Below, in pieces: positions 35,279 through 43,981 of a stretch of DNA of 64,000 nucleotides (position 1 is the stretch's first letter; the number at the start of each line of letters is the position of its first letter). Made by a program: the position numbers and the translations under genes. The DNA is taken from contig NZ_JARUXC010000018.1 in assembly GCF_030433855.1 (NCBI RefSeq), forward strand, positions 1 to 64,000. The letters are read 5' to 3'. This stretch comes from Agreia sp. PsM10 (GTDB taxonomy: Bacteria; Actinomycetota; Actinomycetes; Actinomycetales; Microbacteriaceae). Under the pieces are notes generated by a model. It searched no databases. It saw only the letters and a list, made by a program, of their open reading frames with translations, and was not told the origin of the DNA.

Positions 35279-35299
35279 GTGTGATGTATCGACGAGCCG

Positions 35300-36019
35300 A
35301 TGGGCTCCACTCACTTGATCAAGGAAGCCGTGACTCGCAACCCGCGCCCCAGGATTACCGGCAATAGATGGAGCCGGGCGTTGATAGAAGGGTCTGTCAT
35401 CGGCGACTCGCGCTTCTATCGGACGCTTCCGGTGCAGCAGAGATCGCATGACACGGTCGTTGCGGTTCTCGAAGCCGCTCGCCAGGTTCATGCCGAGGAG
35501 GGGCTGAGTGCCTCTCTCGGCGGGATCGCGGCACGCGCGGGTGTGACCGGCCCCGGAGTCTTTCGCTACTTTGATGACATTCATGCCTTACGGGGAGCCC
35601 TTGTCTCGCAAAGCCGATGGCGCTATTTGAACGACGTTGCCGACTATCTGGATGCTACGACCGTTGAGTCGTGGCGTGACATAATCATGATGCACGTCGA
35701 AATACGAGCGCGAAGCTACAGAGATGGCGATGCTCCTGTCGCAGAGATCGCGCGGGAGCCGAGCCTGAACGAGTCGAATCGGCTCGCACTGTTTTTCGGG
35801 TCACTGATCACGGAGTACTGCGGCATCAAGGTTGGTCGTGCGGCCCGACAAAGACTCGAGTTGGGACTCCGGCTGGCCGATTCGTTGATTCGGCGAGCCT
35901 TTCTGTTCTCGGACGAGGGGGATCCTATCTGGATTTCTGCGTGCGAGAACACGGTTGTGGGTTTTCTGGGGTCTGTATTCGACGAACACTCCGGACAGCC
36001 AAAAATCTCATCTCTCTGA
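35300..36019 (+). CDS. TetR-family transcriptional regulator
   Basis: 239 residues. The DNA-binding part lies at about 48-98: VAVLEAARQVHAEEGLSASL, GGIAARAGVTGPGVFRYFDD, followed by HALRGALVSQSRWR. A long 45-residue leader precedes it, so the true start may be internal. The ligand domain (residues 100-235) is helical with no known signature. The adjacent genes do not form an obvious target operon. The nearest downstream gene is a frameshifted lipoprotein gene 42 bp on, which it might control. Confidence 0.75.
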   Translation: MGSTHLIKEAVTRNPRPRITGNRWSRALIEGSVIGDSRFYRTLPVQQRSHDTVVAVLEAARQVHAEEGLSASLGGIAARAGVTGPGVFRYFDDIHALRGALVSQSRWRYLNDVADYLDATTVESWRDIIMMHVEIRARSYRDGDAPVAEIAREPSLNESNRLALFFGSLITEYCGIKVGRAARQRLELGLRLADSLIRRAFLFSDEGDPIWISACENTVVGFLGSVFDEHSGQPKISSL

Positions 36020-36060
36020 CTTATTTTGTCGTTTATTAGCCAAATTGCTACATTCAGGGC

Positions 36061-36665
36061 ATGAAGACTGCCTGGATGTTGCCGATCGCCCTTCTTGCTC
36101 TTGCGATTACGTTCGGAGCGAGTGGCTGCTCGTTTAATCCGTCAGAACCCGACGACCCTTCGCGGATCGACCCATCGTCCGCGGCGTCCGTCGGACCCGC
36201 TCCGCTCGGCGCGAAGCCGGCCGAAGGTTCGACGATCGCCGGCAATGGATACAGCTATTCCGTGCCTCGAGGCTGGGCCCGCGCGACCCGTCGCTGGATC
36301 CCGGCGCCGACACGATCGCGGCCGAGGTTCAGCCGGTGACCGCTTTCGCCACCAACGTGAACGTCGTTGTGTCCGATGGCGGCGGCGACATGGCCGCAGT
36401 GCTCGAATCCACTGCAAGACAGGATCTGGAAAAAGCAGGCGGGATGAATGTCGCCGTGCATGCCCCGGTGCTGGTTGCCGAATCCGAAGCGGCGCACGTG
36501 AGCGGTCAGTTCGGCGGCACAGATAAGAACTACTTCGTGCACGTGTACCAGTTCTCGCACGCGACGAACCAGTACGCCGTCACGTTCTTGTTCGGCGAGG
36601 CCATCTCGCAAGACAACGCGATCGCACTTGCCGAGTCGGTGCTGGCGTCGTGGGCGTGGAGCTGA
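36061..36665 (+). pseudogene. Lipoprotein, frameshifted
   Basis: The first frame (ATG 36061) gives a lipoprotein signal peptide with lipobox (ALLALAITFGASGCSFNPSE) and runs to about residue 80 (YSYSVPRGWA). Near 36280-36290 a single-base slip is needed to join the second frame, which continues as DPSLDPGADTIAAEVQPV, then VTAFATNVNVVVSDGG and QFSHATNQYAVTFLFGE, to TGA 36665. The joined product would be a normal lipoprotein of about 200 residues. The two frames overlap by GTGA at 36336-36339, so coupled translation of the second half is conceivable, but it would lack an export signal. Confidence 0.65.
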
Positions 36666-36684
36666 GCGCGCGAGATGTTTCGCG

Positions 36685-36927
36685 CTACTCCGACGGGCAG
36701 TGCAACTGCGTGCGCTCGCCGCTTCTGTCGATGGTGTGCAGCGTCATCGACCTGCCGCAGAGCGGGCAGTGCGGGTCGGTCGGCGCCACGTACGGATCTT
36801 CGGGCCGCCCGATTCCGACCTGCGCCGGCCCTGTGAACGAGTAGACGATGCGGTTGAGGTTGTTGATGAACCCCGGCTTTCCGTCGAAGGGGTTCATGGG
36901 GTTGGGCTTGCGTGCCGGCCGGGTCAA
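36685..36927 (-). CDS. Small zinc-ribbon-like conserved protein
   Basis: 80 residues. The middle reads FINNLNRIVYSFTGPAQVGIG, and the end carries PHCPLCGRSMTLHTIDR and a last Cys (LHCPSE), a CxxC plus Cys pattern that could bind zinc. TTG 36927 follows GAGGATCAG and is chosen; ATG 36897 would give 70 residues. It resembles small hypothetical proteins seen in many actinobacteria, probably soluble. Function is unknown. It stands alone between the lipoprotein remnant and the MFS transporter gene. Confidence 0.6.
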   Translation of the reverse strand: MTRPARKPNPMNPFDGKPGFINNLNRIVYSFTGPAQVGIGRPEDPYVAPTDPHCPLCGRSMTLHTIDRSGERTQLHCPSE

Positions 36928-37003
36928 CTGATCCTCGAATGCTTGGCGCCAAAATGGTTAGTGCGCTAATCATATCGCGATCGCGTCGAGGAGACCCCGC
37001 TGA

Positions 37004-38302
37004 TCAGGAGTCGCTCGGCACCAGTGATCTCGGCTTGGTCGAGATGGCGATGCTCACCACGGCAGCCACGACGCAAAGGCCCGCCGCTCCGAACCAGGCC
37101 AGCGTGTACTCGCCGGTGGTGTCGCGCACGACGCCCGCGACCGTCGCCGCGATGGCCGCGCCGATCTGGTGCGACGCGAAGACCCACCCGAACACGATCG
37201 GCCCGTCTGGCCCGAAGATCTCGCGGCACAGCGCGACGGTCGGTGGCACGGTTGCCACCCAGTCGAGGCCGTAGATCACGATGAACACCACGATCGGCGG
37301 ATGCACGGCCTCCGAGAGCAGGAACGGCAGCACGGCGAGACCGAGACCACGGCCCGCGTAGTAGACGGCGAGCAGGATGCGCGGGTTCACGCGGTCGGTC
37401 AGCCAGCCGGATGCGATGGTGCCGACGATGTCGAAGATTCCGACTACCGCGAGCAGGCCGGCCGCCGTCGTCTGGGGCATGCCGTGGTCGTGGGCACTCG
37501 GAATGAAGTGCGTTCCCACGAGCCCGTTGGTCGTCGCCCCGCAGATCGCGAATCCGGCGACGAGCGCCCAGAAGGTGCGGACACGGCTGGCCCTCGCGAG
37601 GGTCGACAGAGTGAGGCGCACCACATTGCCGCGAGGTCGCGGCGGGGCGACGAAGTCGCCCGGAGCCCCGAACGGGGTGAGACCCAGATCGGCCGGACGA
37701 TTGCGGAGAAAGAGAAGCACGAGCGGCACCACGATGAGGGCCCCGACGGCCACGAGCAGGGATGCCTGCCGCCAGCCGGCGTTCTCGACGAGGATCGCGA
37801 TGAACGGCAGGAAGGCCAGCTGCCCGGTCGCGCTGCCGGCGGTCAGGATGCCGACGACGAGCCCGCGACGTCGAACGAACCACTGGTCCGCCACCGTCGC
37901 CGCGAAGACGAGGGCCATCGACCCCGTGCCCAGGCCGATGAGCACGCCCCACGTGAGCACCAGCATCCACGGGGCCGTCGCCAGCGTCGACAACCCGGCG
38001 CCCGCCGCCACCAGCACCAGCGCGCTCGACGTGACGGCCCGCATGCCGAAACGGGCCATGAGGGCAGCAGCGAACGGGGCCATCAGGCCGTAGAGCAGCA
38101 GGTTGACCGTGACGGCGAACGAGAGCTCGGTGATCGACCAGCCGAACTCCTGCTCGAGCGGGAGCATCAGCACGCTCGGCGCGGCGCGGAAGCCGGCGGC
38201 GCCCACGAGCGCGAGGAACGCGACGGCGGCGACGACCCACGCGGGATGCAGGCGTTTCATGGCCCTCCGCCGGTGCTCGGCAGACGGGAACTCGTCGGTC
38301 AT
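37004..38302 (-). CDS. MFS transporter
   Basis: 432 residues with 12 predicted membrane helices in two halves. GMRAVTSSALVLVAAGAGLS and the loop after helix 2 match the family pattern, with DRVNPRILLAVYYAGRGLGL as the pseudo-repeat in the second half. The layout resembles monocarboxylate/oxalate-type MFS carriers (ELSFAVTVNLLLYGLMAPFA). The substrate cannot be assigned. ATG 38302 overlaps the stop of the upstream gene by ATGA, so the two are cotranscribed. Confidence 0.85.
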   Translation of the reverse strand: MTDEFPSAEHRRRAMKRLHPAWVVAAVAFLALVGAAGFRAAPSVLMLPLEQEFGWSITELSFAVTVNLLLYGLMAPFAAALMARFGMRAVTSSALVLVAAGAGLSTLATAPWMLVLTWGVLIGLGTGSMALVFAATVADQWFVRRRGLVVGILTAGSATGQLAFLPFIAILVENAGWRQASLLVAVGALIVVPLVLLFLRNRPADLGLTPFGAPGDFVAPPRPRGNVVRLTLSTLARASRVRTFWALVAGFAICGATTNGLVGTHFIPSAHDHGMPQTTAAGLLAVVGIFDIVGTIASGWLTDRVNPRILLAVYYAGRGLGLAVLPFLLSEAVHPPIVVFIVIYGLDWVATVPPTVALCREIFGPDGPIVFGWVFASHQIGAAIAATVAGVVRDTTGEYTLAWFGAAGLCVVAAVVSIAISTKPRSLVPSDS

Positions 38303-39207
38303 ACGGTCCACGATTCGTAGCCGTGGTCGCCCGCGTCGAGTCGCTTCCGCGCTCCACCGGACATCGCGACGACCCCTCCTCCGAGGCTCATCGACGAGAT
38401 GGGCCGGCTTGCAGACCAGGTCCGGCCATCTGCGCCCGTGATGACGGTGTCGAACGAGCCGGAGGACTCGTCGCTGCGAACGCTTTCGCGGATCCGTCCG
38501 GACGCGACGGATTCGACGATCAGGCGAAGATCGTGAACCGTGTCGAGGCTTGCGGCCAACCTCCACCGCCCGTCACCGGCGGTGAGCCACAGGATGTCGT
38601 CTGCCTCGCCGGAGCGGGACCACGACATGCTCGCCGTCCCTCGCGCGGTCGGCGTGATCGACACAGCCGCCCCGTCTTCGCTGCGCGCGATCTCGGCGAC
38701 GGAGGCGTAATCGCGTCGGGTGTCGTCGGCCAATGTCCGAAGCAGCGTGCCTATGGCGTCGCGTGCGCGACGCGCGACGAGCTCCTTCCGCCGGGTCTCC
38801 TGTTCGACGATCGACGTCTGCTCGACGAATGCGGGCAGCTCGGCCCGGTCGTCGATGTCGAGCGTCAGGATCAATCCGTCGAATCCGCCCGTGCTGCGCT
38901 CGGCGACCGCATCGAGAACGGACGATGCCGTGATCGCGGGTCCGATGCCAGTTACCTCGTGTGATCCGGGGTGGCGTCGCCTCTCGTAGGTCACACCGGC
39001 GATGCGGGCGATCGTGCCCGTCACCTCGAGTCGGGGTACGTCGTCGGGCGTCTGGCCGTGATGCTCCTCGAGGAATCGAGCCGGGGCATCCGTCTCGGCC
39101 AGGGCCGGATCGCGCGCGACGATCGAGACCGTCGCCTCGGTGCCGCGCGTGAATGCCGGACCGCAGCAGCTCTGCTCCCATCCGGAGACGACCACATCGA
39201 TGCGCAT
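38299..39207 (-). CDS. DUF6578-like protein of unknown function
   Basis: 302 residues. The N-terminal 75 residues (VVVSGWEQSCCGPAFTRG with paired cysteines, then DVPRLEVTGTIARIAGVTYE) resemble DUF6578, a small actinobacterial family with no known activity. The remaining 220 residues contain LILTLDIDDRAELPAF, an Arg-rich helix (RRKELVARRARDAIGTLLRTL) and a beta-rich tail with DDILWLTAGDGRWRLAA. No signal peptide or membrane helix is present, so it is cytosolic. It is coupled to the MFS transporter gene downstream. The family assignment is from memory and should be treated as tentative. Confidence 0.6.
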   Translation of the reverse strand: MRIDVVVSGWEQSCCGPAFTRGTEATVSIVARDPALAETDAPARFLEEHHGQTPDDVPRLEVTGTIARIAGVTYERRRHPGSHEVTGIGPAITASSVLDAVAERSTGGFDGLILTLDIDDRAELPAFVEQTSIVEQETRRKELVARRARDAIGTLLRTLADDTRRDYASVAEIARSEDGAAVSITPTARGTASMSWSRSGEADDILWLTAGDGRWRLAASLDTVHDLRLIVESVASGRIRESVRSDESSGSFDTVITGADGRTWSASRPISSMSLGGGVVAMSGGARKRLDAGDHGYESWTV

Positions 39208-39237
39208 GTGCCCAGCCTAGGGATGTCTGAACGCGGA

Positions 39238-39277
39238 ATGCCCGCCTCCCGCCGCACGAAGCGGGGGAGACGGGCAT
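39238..39277 (-). terminator. Hairpin terminator after the amidase gene
   Basis: Inverted repeat atgcccgcctcccgc (39238-39252) with an imperfect complement at 39261-39277 and an 8-nt loop. It lies 29 bp past the amidase stop and before the next gene on the same strand, so it should end transcription of the cohesin-amidase pair. Confidence 0.6.
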
Positions 39278-39305
39278 CCGGAACCGACGGTGCAGGGCCT
39301 GCCGG

Positions 39306-41156
39306 CTAGGGCAGATCCGGATACAGCGCCGGGGTGGTGCGGTAGTGCGTGGCCTGCTCGAACGCGTAGGCGAGGCCGATGAGGGTGCCCTCGTCGTAGT
39401 TGTGGCCGAGGAACTCCAGGTTGACTCCGGCGTTCGGAATGGCATTCGGGCCATCGTCGGTCGACGTCTGGCCCATGGGAACCGTGACCGCGGGCATGCC
39501 CGTGTTCGGACTCAGGCGCATGTTGTTGCCGTTGGTGCCGTAAGGCGTGCCCGACGGGTACACGATCGAGTCGAGGTCGAGCGAGTCCATCAGGGCGGTC
39601 ACGTTCGTGCTGGCGTTCGCGATGAACGTGGTGTGCGTTCCGGTCGGGCCTGCCCAGTTCTGGTACGTCTGCTCGGTGACCGCTTCACGCTGAACGTAGG
39701 TGCTCTTGCGCGACGGCACGAACGTGCCCGAGTCCACGATCTGCGTCAGGCTTCGCGCAGTGACCGCCGGCGACAGGTGGTTCTGCGCGTAGATGGCGAG
39801 GTCGTGCTTGAACTCGTTCGTGCTTCCACTGCCTTCGCCCATGACGGTCGTGAGCAGTGCCGCGTCGGCTCCTGTGAGCTCCACTACCGTGGCGCCCTGC
39901 GCCTCGAGCGTGGCCTTCGCCGCTGCCCACAGACGCACGTCGGTGGCGTTCGCGCCGATCATGGATGCGGAGAAGCCGATTCGTGTGCCGGCCAGCGCCG
40001 TCGGGTCGAGGTACTCGGTGTAGGAGTCGGGAACCAGACCGGTCTGCTCGGCCGTGATCGCGTCGTTCGGGTCGACCCCCACGACGGCGTCGAGCGCGAC
40101 GGCCGCGTCGCTGACGCTGCGTGCGATCGGTCCACCGGTGTCCTGGCTCAGTGCCAGCGGGATGATGCCGTCGCGGCTGGTCAGGCCGACGGTGGGCCGG
40201 ATGCCGACGAGCTGGTTGTACGTCGAGGGGATCCGGATCGAGCCGCCCGTGTCGGTGCCGAAGCCGATGCCGGCGAGGTTCGCCGCGATCGCCGCTCCCG
40301 TTCCTCCGCTGGAGCCACCGGCCGTCCTGCTCGTCACGTACGGGCTCGCCACGAGGGTCGACGTTCCGGCGGGCTGGAACGAGGAGTACTCGGAGGCGAA
40401 GCCGAAGGCGAACTCGTCGAGGCTGGCCTTGGCGAGGATGATCGCTCCCGCGTCGCGCAGGCTCTTCACCATGAACGCGTCATCGGAGGTCTGGTTCGCG
40501 TCCCAGCAGCCGCAGCCGCCGGTCGTGACCATGTCGGCCGTGTCGTAGTTGTCCTTCACGGCGATCGGGATTCCGAGCAGCATGCTCGTCATCCCCTGCT
40601 CGGCGCGCATCGCATCCGCGGCCGCGGCTGCCTCCAGCGCGACGGTGCTCGTCGTGATGATCGAGTTGAGCGCGCGTCCGTTCTGGGCGGGATCGATCTT
40701 GGCCTTGTCGTAGGCCGCTATGCGGTCGAAGTACTCCTGCGTCAGCGCCACCGAGGTGGTGACCCCGGCGTTCATCGCGGCCTGCATGTCGATGGTCGAC
40801 GCCTCGACGATGTCGAAGGGGCCGTCGTCGTAGATGATGCGGCTCGAGACCGCGGCGATGTCTGTCACCGTGATCGTGCCGTCGGCATCCACGTCGCCCG
40901 TCTGCACCGAGGCCCACTCGGGCGACGAGCTGGTCGCTCCGAGGCTGTCGGCGAGCAGCTGCAGGTCGTCGTCGGCGACCTGGTCGTCGCCCGTCAGGTC
41001 GAGTTCGGTGTAGTACGGCGCGAGAAAGACACCGGTCGCGGGTTCTGCGACAACGGGGTCGGCGCTGGCCGGAGCGGCCGCGAGGGTGCCGACGGCGAGC
41101 ATCGAGATGATGCCTGTCGCTGCGATTGCCGTCTGGCGAACGCGTCGTGAGATCAC
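39306..41156 (-). CDS. Secreted dockerin-bearing amidase
   Basis: 616 residues from GTG 41156, with AGAGGA 8 nt upstream. A signal peptide (AATGIISMLAVGTLAAAPASA) is followed by a type I dockerin-like pair at about 45-110: LDLTGDDQVADDDLQLLADS and GDVDADGTITVTDIAAVSS, each a calcium-binding loop of EF-hand-like D-x-D pattern plus helix. The amidase-signature domain follows, with catalytic lysine in GIPIAVKDNYD, serines in TAGGSSGGTGAAIA and GFGTDTGGSIRIPS. The hydrolase should act outside the cell on an amide, perhaps a peptide or wall component. The neighbouring gene encodes a cohesin-domain protein with a wall-sorting signal, a probable docking partner. Confidence 0.85.
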   Translation of the reverse strand: MISRRVRQTAIAATGIISMLAVGTLAAAPASADPVVAEPATGVFLAPYYTELDLTGDDQVADDDLQLLADSLGATSSSPEWASVQTGDVDADGTITVTDIAAVSSRIIYDDGPFDIVEASTIDMQAAMNAGVTTSVALTQEYFDRIAAYDKAKIDPAQNGRALNSIITTSTVALEAAAAADAMRAEQGMTSMLLGIPIAVKDNYDTADMVTTGGCGCWDANQTSDDAFMVKSLRDAGAIILAKASLDEFAFGFASEYSSFQPAGTSTLVASPYVTSRTAGGSSGGTGAAIAANLAGIGFGTDTGGSIRIPSTYNQLVGIRPTVGLTSRDGIIPLALSQDTGGPIARSVSDAAVALDAVVGVDPNDAITAEQTGLVPDSYTEYLDPTALAGTRIGFSASMIGANATDVRLWAAAKATLEAQGATVVELTGADAALLTTVMGEGSGSTNEFKHDLAIYAQNHLSPAVTARSLTQIVDSGTFVPSRKSTYVQREAVTEQTYQNWAGPTGTHTTFIANASTNVTALMDSLDLDSIVYPSGTPYGTNGNNMRLSPNTGMPAVTVPMGQTSTDDGPNAIPNAGVNLEFLGHNYDEGTLIGLAYAFEQATHYRTTPALYPDLP

Positions 41157-41227
41157 GGGGGTGTTCCTCTGCGAGAAGGGGGATCGGCTGATCCCGGATG
41201 CGGATTCGGGGGTACGGGGTCGGCGGC

Positions 41228-41932
41228 TCATCGGGCGCCCGCAGACCGGCGGCGGAGCGCCACGAAGCCGACGCCGAGAGCGGCGATGGCGAAGACGGCC
41301 AGGGCTCCGGCACCGAAGCCGGTGATGGCCAGGGAGCCGTCGCCGTTGGACGACGAGGCGGGTGCGGCGGTCGGGGTGGGGGTCGGGTCGCCGCCCGAGG
41401 TCGGTGGCGTCGTCGTGGTCGGCGGTGTGGTCTCGACGGGAACGGCGGTGATGGTCACGGGTGCGGTCGCCGCGTCGGCCAGAACGGTGGTGGCGCCGAC
41501 CGTGTCGACGAGGGTCACGGATGTCGTGAGGGTCGCGTCGCCGGCGGCCAGGCTGGTGAACTGCAGGGATGCGGCGAGGTCGCCCGCGAGGGCGGGTGAC
41601 GTTCCGAGACGGCTGTGCAGGATCGTGACGCTGCCGGCTGCCTCCTCGACGCTGTCGAATCCTCCGGCCGGACCCTCGGACGCGCTGCCGTCGACGTAGT
41701 CGAGCAGAGCGGGGTCGAACGTCACTGTGATCGCGTAGCTGTAGGCGTCGACCGTGCCGGCGAGCGCAACGGAGGCGTCGACGACGTCGCCGGCCTCGAC
41801 CTCGGGGGTCGCCGTCATGGTCACGGTGGTCGTGGGGGCGGCGAGCGCGGGTGACGCCGCGACCATCGAGAGGCCGAGGGCGATGCCGCCGGCGGCGAGG
41901 ACTGCTCGCAGGCGAGATGCGGTGTGTTTCAT
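41228..41932 (-). CDS. Cohesin-domain protein with LAxTG wall-sorting signal
   Basis: 234 residues: signal peptide ending near ALAAP, then a cohesin-like beta domain at about 35-160 (VSVALAGTVDAYSY-type strands: VTFDPALLDYVDGSA, SVTILHSRLGTSPALAGDLA, LQFTSLAAGDATLTTSVTLV), a Thr/Pro linker, then the sorting signal LAITGF, a hydrophobic helix (GALAVFAIAALGVGFVAL) and an RRR tail. LAxTG is the motif recognised by class E sortases of high-GC actinobacteria. The protein should thus be covalently attached to peptidoglycan and present one cohesin. The dockerin amidase gene 71 bp downstream is the likely partner. Confidence 0.8.
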   Translation of the reverse strand: MKHTASRLRAVLAAGGIALGLSMVAASPALAAPTTTVTMTATPEVEAGDVVDASVALAGTVDAYSYAITVTFDPALLDYVDGSASEGPAGGFDSVEEAAGSVTILHSRLGTSPALAGDLAASLQFTSLAAGDATLTTSVTLVDTVGATTVLADAATAPVTITAVPVETTPPTTTTPPTSGGDPTPTPTAAPASSSNGDGSLAITGFGAGALAVFAIAALGVGFVALRRRSAGAR

Positions 41933-42311
41933 CAGGACGTGGTCCTTCTTTCTTCACTGTGGGGATGCTGGCCGACGAGTCGACGGGCGCGACGAAGAGC
42001 TCCGTGTGCGGGCCAGTTCCGGCTCAGGGTCGGAGGTTCTGTCGAGCAGGGGGAGCGGGTCGCCGACGGGATCGGGTGCGGTCAGCGGGAGAGTGGTGCA
42101 GGAATCCTCACAGTATCCGCGGGCACGATCTGCACCGTTTCACCGATGTTTCGTGCTGGTAACAAAGTTGAAGGATCATCGCATCGGAAGGCCGATCGAG
42201 GCCCCGATGCGTCGCGAACGAGTCGAACCACGCCGGTCTGCACTCGGAGGTGCGGTCTCAGCGCCGCGCACATCAGCGTGTTCCGAGCGCGGACGCAAGT
42301 AGTCTGCTGCA
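41933..42311. promoter_or_regulatory. Divergent intergenic region
   Basis: 379 bp between the cohesin gene and the divergent gene at 42312. It holds AAGGA about 11 nt before the cohesin ATG. The stretch ctggtaacaaagttgaagga (about 42159-42178) is relatively AT-rich and may be part of a promoter. No small gene or strong hairpin was found. Confidence 0.4.
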
Positions 42312-42824
42312 ATGGAAGAGTCTCCCTCCGAGCAGGTGCGCCGGCTGGTGGCCCGCTCCATCGACTCGCTCGTGAGCCAGGGCGTACACGACGAGGCGCT
42401 CGGCGTGATGCGCGAGCCGCGCGGCTTCTCGGTGTTCAAGACCGCGCCGATGATCGCCCCGGCCGGCCGGGCATGGAGGCTCGGAGTTCTGCTCGTCGAC
42501 CGCGACGGCGGCGTCTACGAGACGGGCGACGTGACGCGGGCCATCGAACCGCTGCGCGCGGTCACGAACCGGTCGGCCGAGGCCGAGGCCAGACGCGACG
42601 ACCGCCGCGCCGCGGCGCGAGGAAAGTTCCCCGAGGGCGAGGTCGTGAACCATCGCTTCGTTCCGCTCGCCCTCGACGACGAGAGCCTGGATGCCGGCTC
42701 GGGCCCGTTGCAGGTTCGCGACGGCACGGTCGTCGTGCACTGGGACCTGTCGAGTCCCGGCCGCGGAGTCTCGACCCTCGACCGCTACCTCGCCGACCGC
42801 GTGAGCGTGCTCACGTTGGATTGA
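42312..42824 (+). CDS. Conserved hypothetical protein
   Basis: 170 residues. The N-terminal helix (EQVRRLVARSIDSLVSQGVHD) leads into FSVFKTAPMIAPAGRAWRLG and VLLVDRDGGVYETGDVTRAI, then an Arg-rich segment and FVPLALDDESLDAGSGPLQV, TVVVHWDLSSPGRGVS. It is soluble with no signal peptide. The pattern recalls uncharacterised actinobacterial proteins found near core genes. No catalytic motif is recognisable. It is monocistronic and convergent with the oxidoreductase gene ending at 42913. Confidence 0.65.
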   Translation: MEESPSEQVRRLVARSIDSLVSQGVHDEALGVMREPRGFSVFKTAPMIAPAGRAWRLGVLLVDRDGGVYETGDVTRAIEPLRAVTNRSAEAEARRDDRRAAARGKFPEGEVVNHRFVPLALDDESLDAGSGPLQVRDGTVVVHWDLSSPGRGVSTLDRYLADRVSVLTLD

Positions 42825-42912
42825 CACTTTCGGCACCGCGCACCTCGAGAGATGGCACTTCGGTTGGCCCGAAGCGTCATCTCAGCCGCGTGGAGTGCAC
42901 CGAAGCGTCAAC

Positions 42913-43896
42913 TCACCGCAGCGCCGCGCGGTCGAACCCGGCCGCCGTGTAGATCGCGTCGATGGCCTGCATCTGCGCCACGGAATCGGTGCCCTCGGTG
43001 AGCAGACGCTCGCCGCTCGCGAGCCCCTCGACCACGGCCGCGAGCTGGTGGTCGTAGGTCTCGAGCCCGGACACGGTGGAATTGCGGGAGATGCCGTCGC
43101 GGGTCTCGCTGATCGTGTGCCCCTTCGACGGGAACACGAGGTTGTCGACATGCAGGCTGCCGAGGGTGCCCACGACGTCGAGCGAGGAGTTCAGCTCCGC
43201 ACCCTCGACCATGCTGCAGGTCACGCGCGCCGAGGCGCCCGACGCGAACCGCAGCGACGCATCCATGCTGAGATCGGCACCCATCGAGTTGACCGTCGCC
43301 ATCGCATCCAGAACCTCTGGCTCGCTCGCCATCAACGCGCGCAGCTGGTGCAGCGGGTAGCACCCGAGATCCATGAGCGATCCGCCGCCCACTGCCGGGT
43401 CGTGGCGGATCGATGCCGGATCGAAGGGAATGGATGCGGTGAAGTCGGCGTGTGCCGAGACGATCTCGCCGAGCCGCCCCGAGGCGACGATGCGGTCGAT
43501 CTCGGCGCTCAGCGGGTGGTAGCGGTCGTGGAAGGCCTCGATGAGGCGCAGGCCCGTGTCGGTGGCGGCCGTGGTCATGAGCTCGGCCTCGGCGGCCGAC
43601 ATGGCGAAGGGCTTCTCGCAGAGTACGTTCTTGCCCGACTCGAGGGCCGCGATCGACCAGCGGGAGTGCTCGGACGGGGGCAGGGCGTTGTAGATGAGGT
43701 CGATGTCGGGGTCGGCCAGCAGGCGCTCGTAGCCTCCGTAGGAGCGCGGGATCGCGTGGGCGGCCGCGTAGGCGTTCGCCGACGACTCGCTGCGGGATGC
43801 GACGGCCGCGATCTCGACGTCGTCGCGACGACGTGCGGGGGTGATGATGGCGTTCGGGGCGATGCCGGCCGCGCCGAGGATTCCGATTCTGAGCAT
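42913..43896 (-). CDS. Gfo/Idh/MocA family oxidoreductase
   Basis: 327 residues. The NAD(P)-binding half has RIGILGAAGIAPNAIITPAR, IPRSYGGYERLLADPDIDLI, YNALPPSEH and the family signature VLCEKPFAMSAAEAELM with its catalytic lysine. The C-terminal half contains VGGGSLMDLGCYPLHQLRAL, typical of the catalytic/sheet domain with the Asp-x3-Tyr-x3-His region. It oxidises or reduces a sugar, polyol or related compound; the substrate is not predictable. It is monocistronic; the next gene on this strand upstream ends at 43982 beyond a hairpin. Confidence 0.85.
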   Translation of the reverse strand: MLRIGILGAAGIAPNAIITPARRRDDVEIAAVASRSESSANAYAAAHAIPRSYGGYERLLADPDIDLIYNALPPSEHSRWSIAALESGKNVLCEKPFAMSAAEAELMTTAATDTGLRLIEAFHDRYHPLSAEIDRIVASGRLGEIVSAHADFTASIPFDPASIRHDPAVGGGSLMDLGCYPLHQLRALMASEPEVLDAMATVNSMGADLSMDASLRFASGASARVTCSMVEGAELNSSLDVVGTLGSLHVDNLVFPSKGHTISETRDGISRNSTVSGLETYDHQLAAVVEGLASGERLLTEGTDSVAQMQAIDAIYTAAGFDRAALR

Positions 43897-43926
43897 GACT
43901 CCAGCGTGTCATACAGCGAACGTCAT

Positions 43927-43973
43927 CGTTCCCTGAGCTTGTCGAAGAAGCCCTTCGACAGGCTCAGGGAACG
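43927..43973. terminator. Long inverted repeat, likely terminator
   Basis: Arms cgttccctgagcttgtcgaag (43927-43947) and its near-perfect complement at 43953-43973 (one G-T-type mismatch) with a 5-nt loop. The hairpin lies 8 bp after the stop of the diiron protein gene. This particular palindrome (tccctgagcctgtcgaag) is, to my knowledge, a common intergenic repeat in high-GC actinobacterial genomes. Confidence 0.7.
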
Positions 43974-43981
43974 GAAGGGCG

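Noticed and set aside
39306-41957. One 883-codon frame spanning amidase and cohesin regions
   Set aside because: The first 260 codons are Arg/Pro-rich and out of frame with the real cohesin gene; GTG 41156 with a ribosome site is the proper amidase start.
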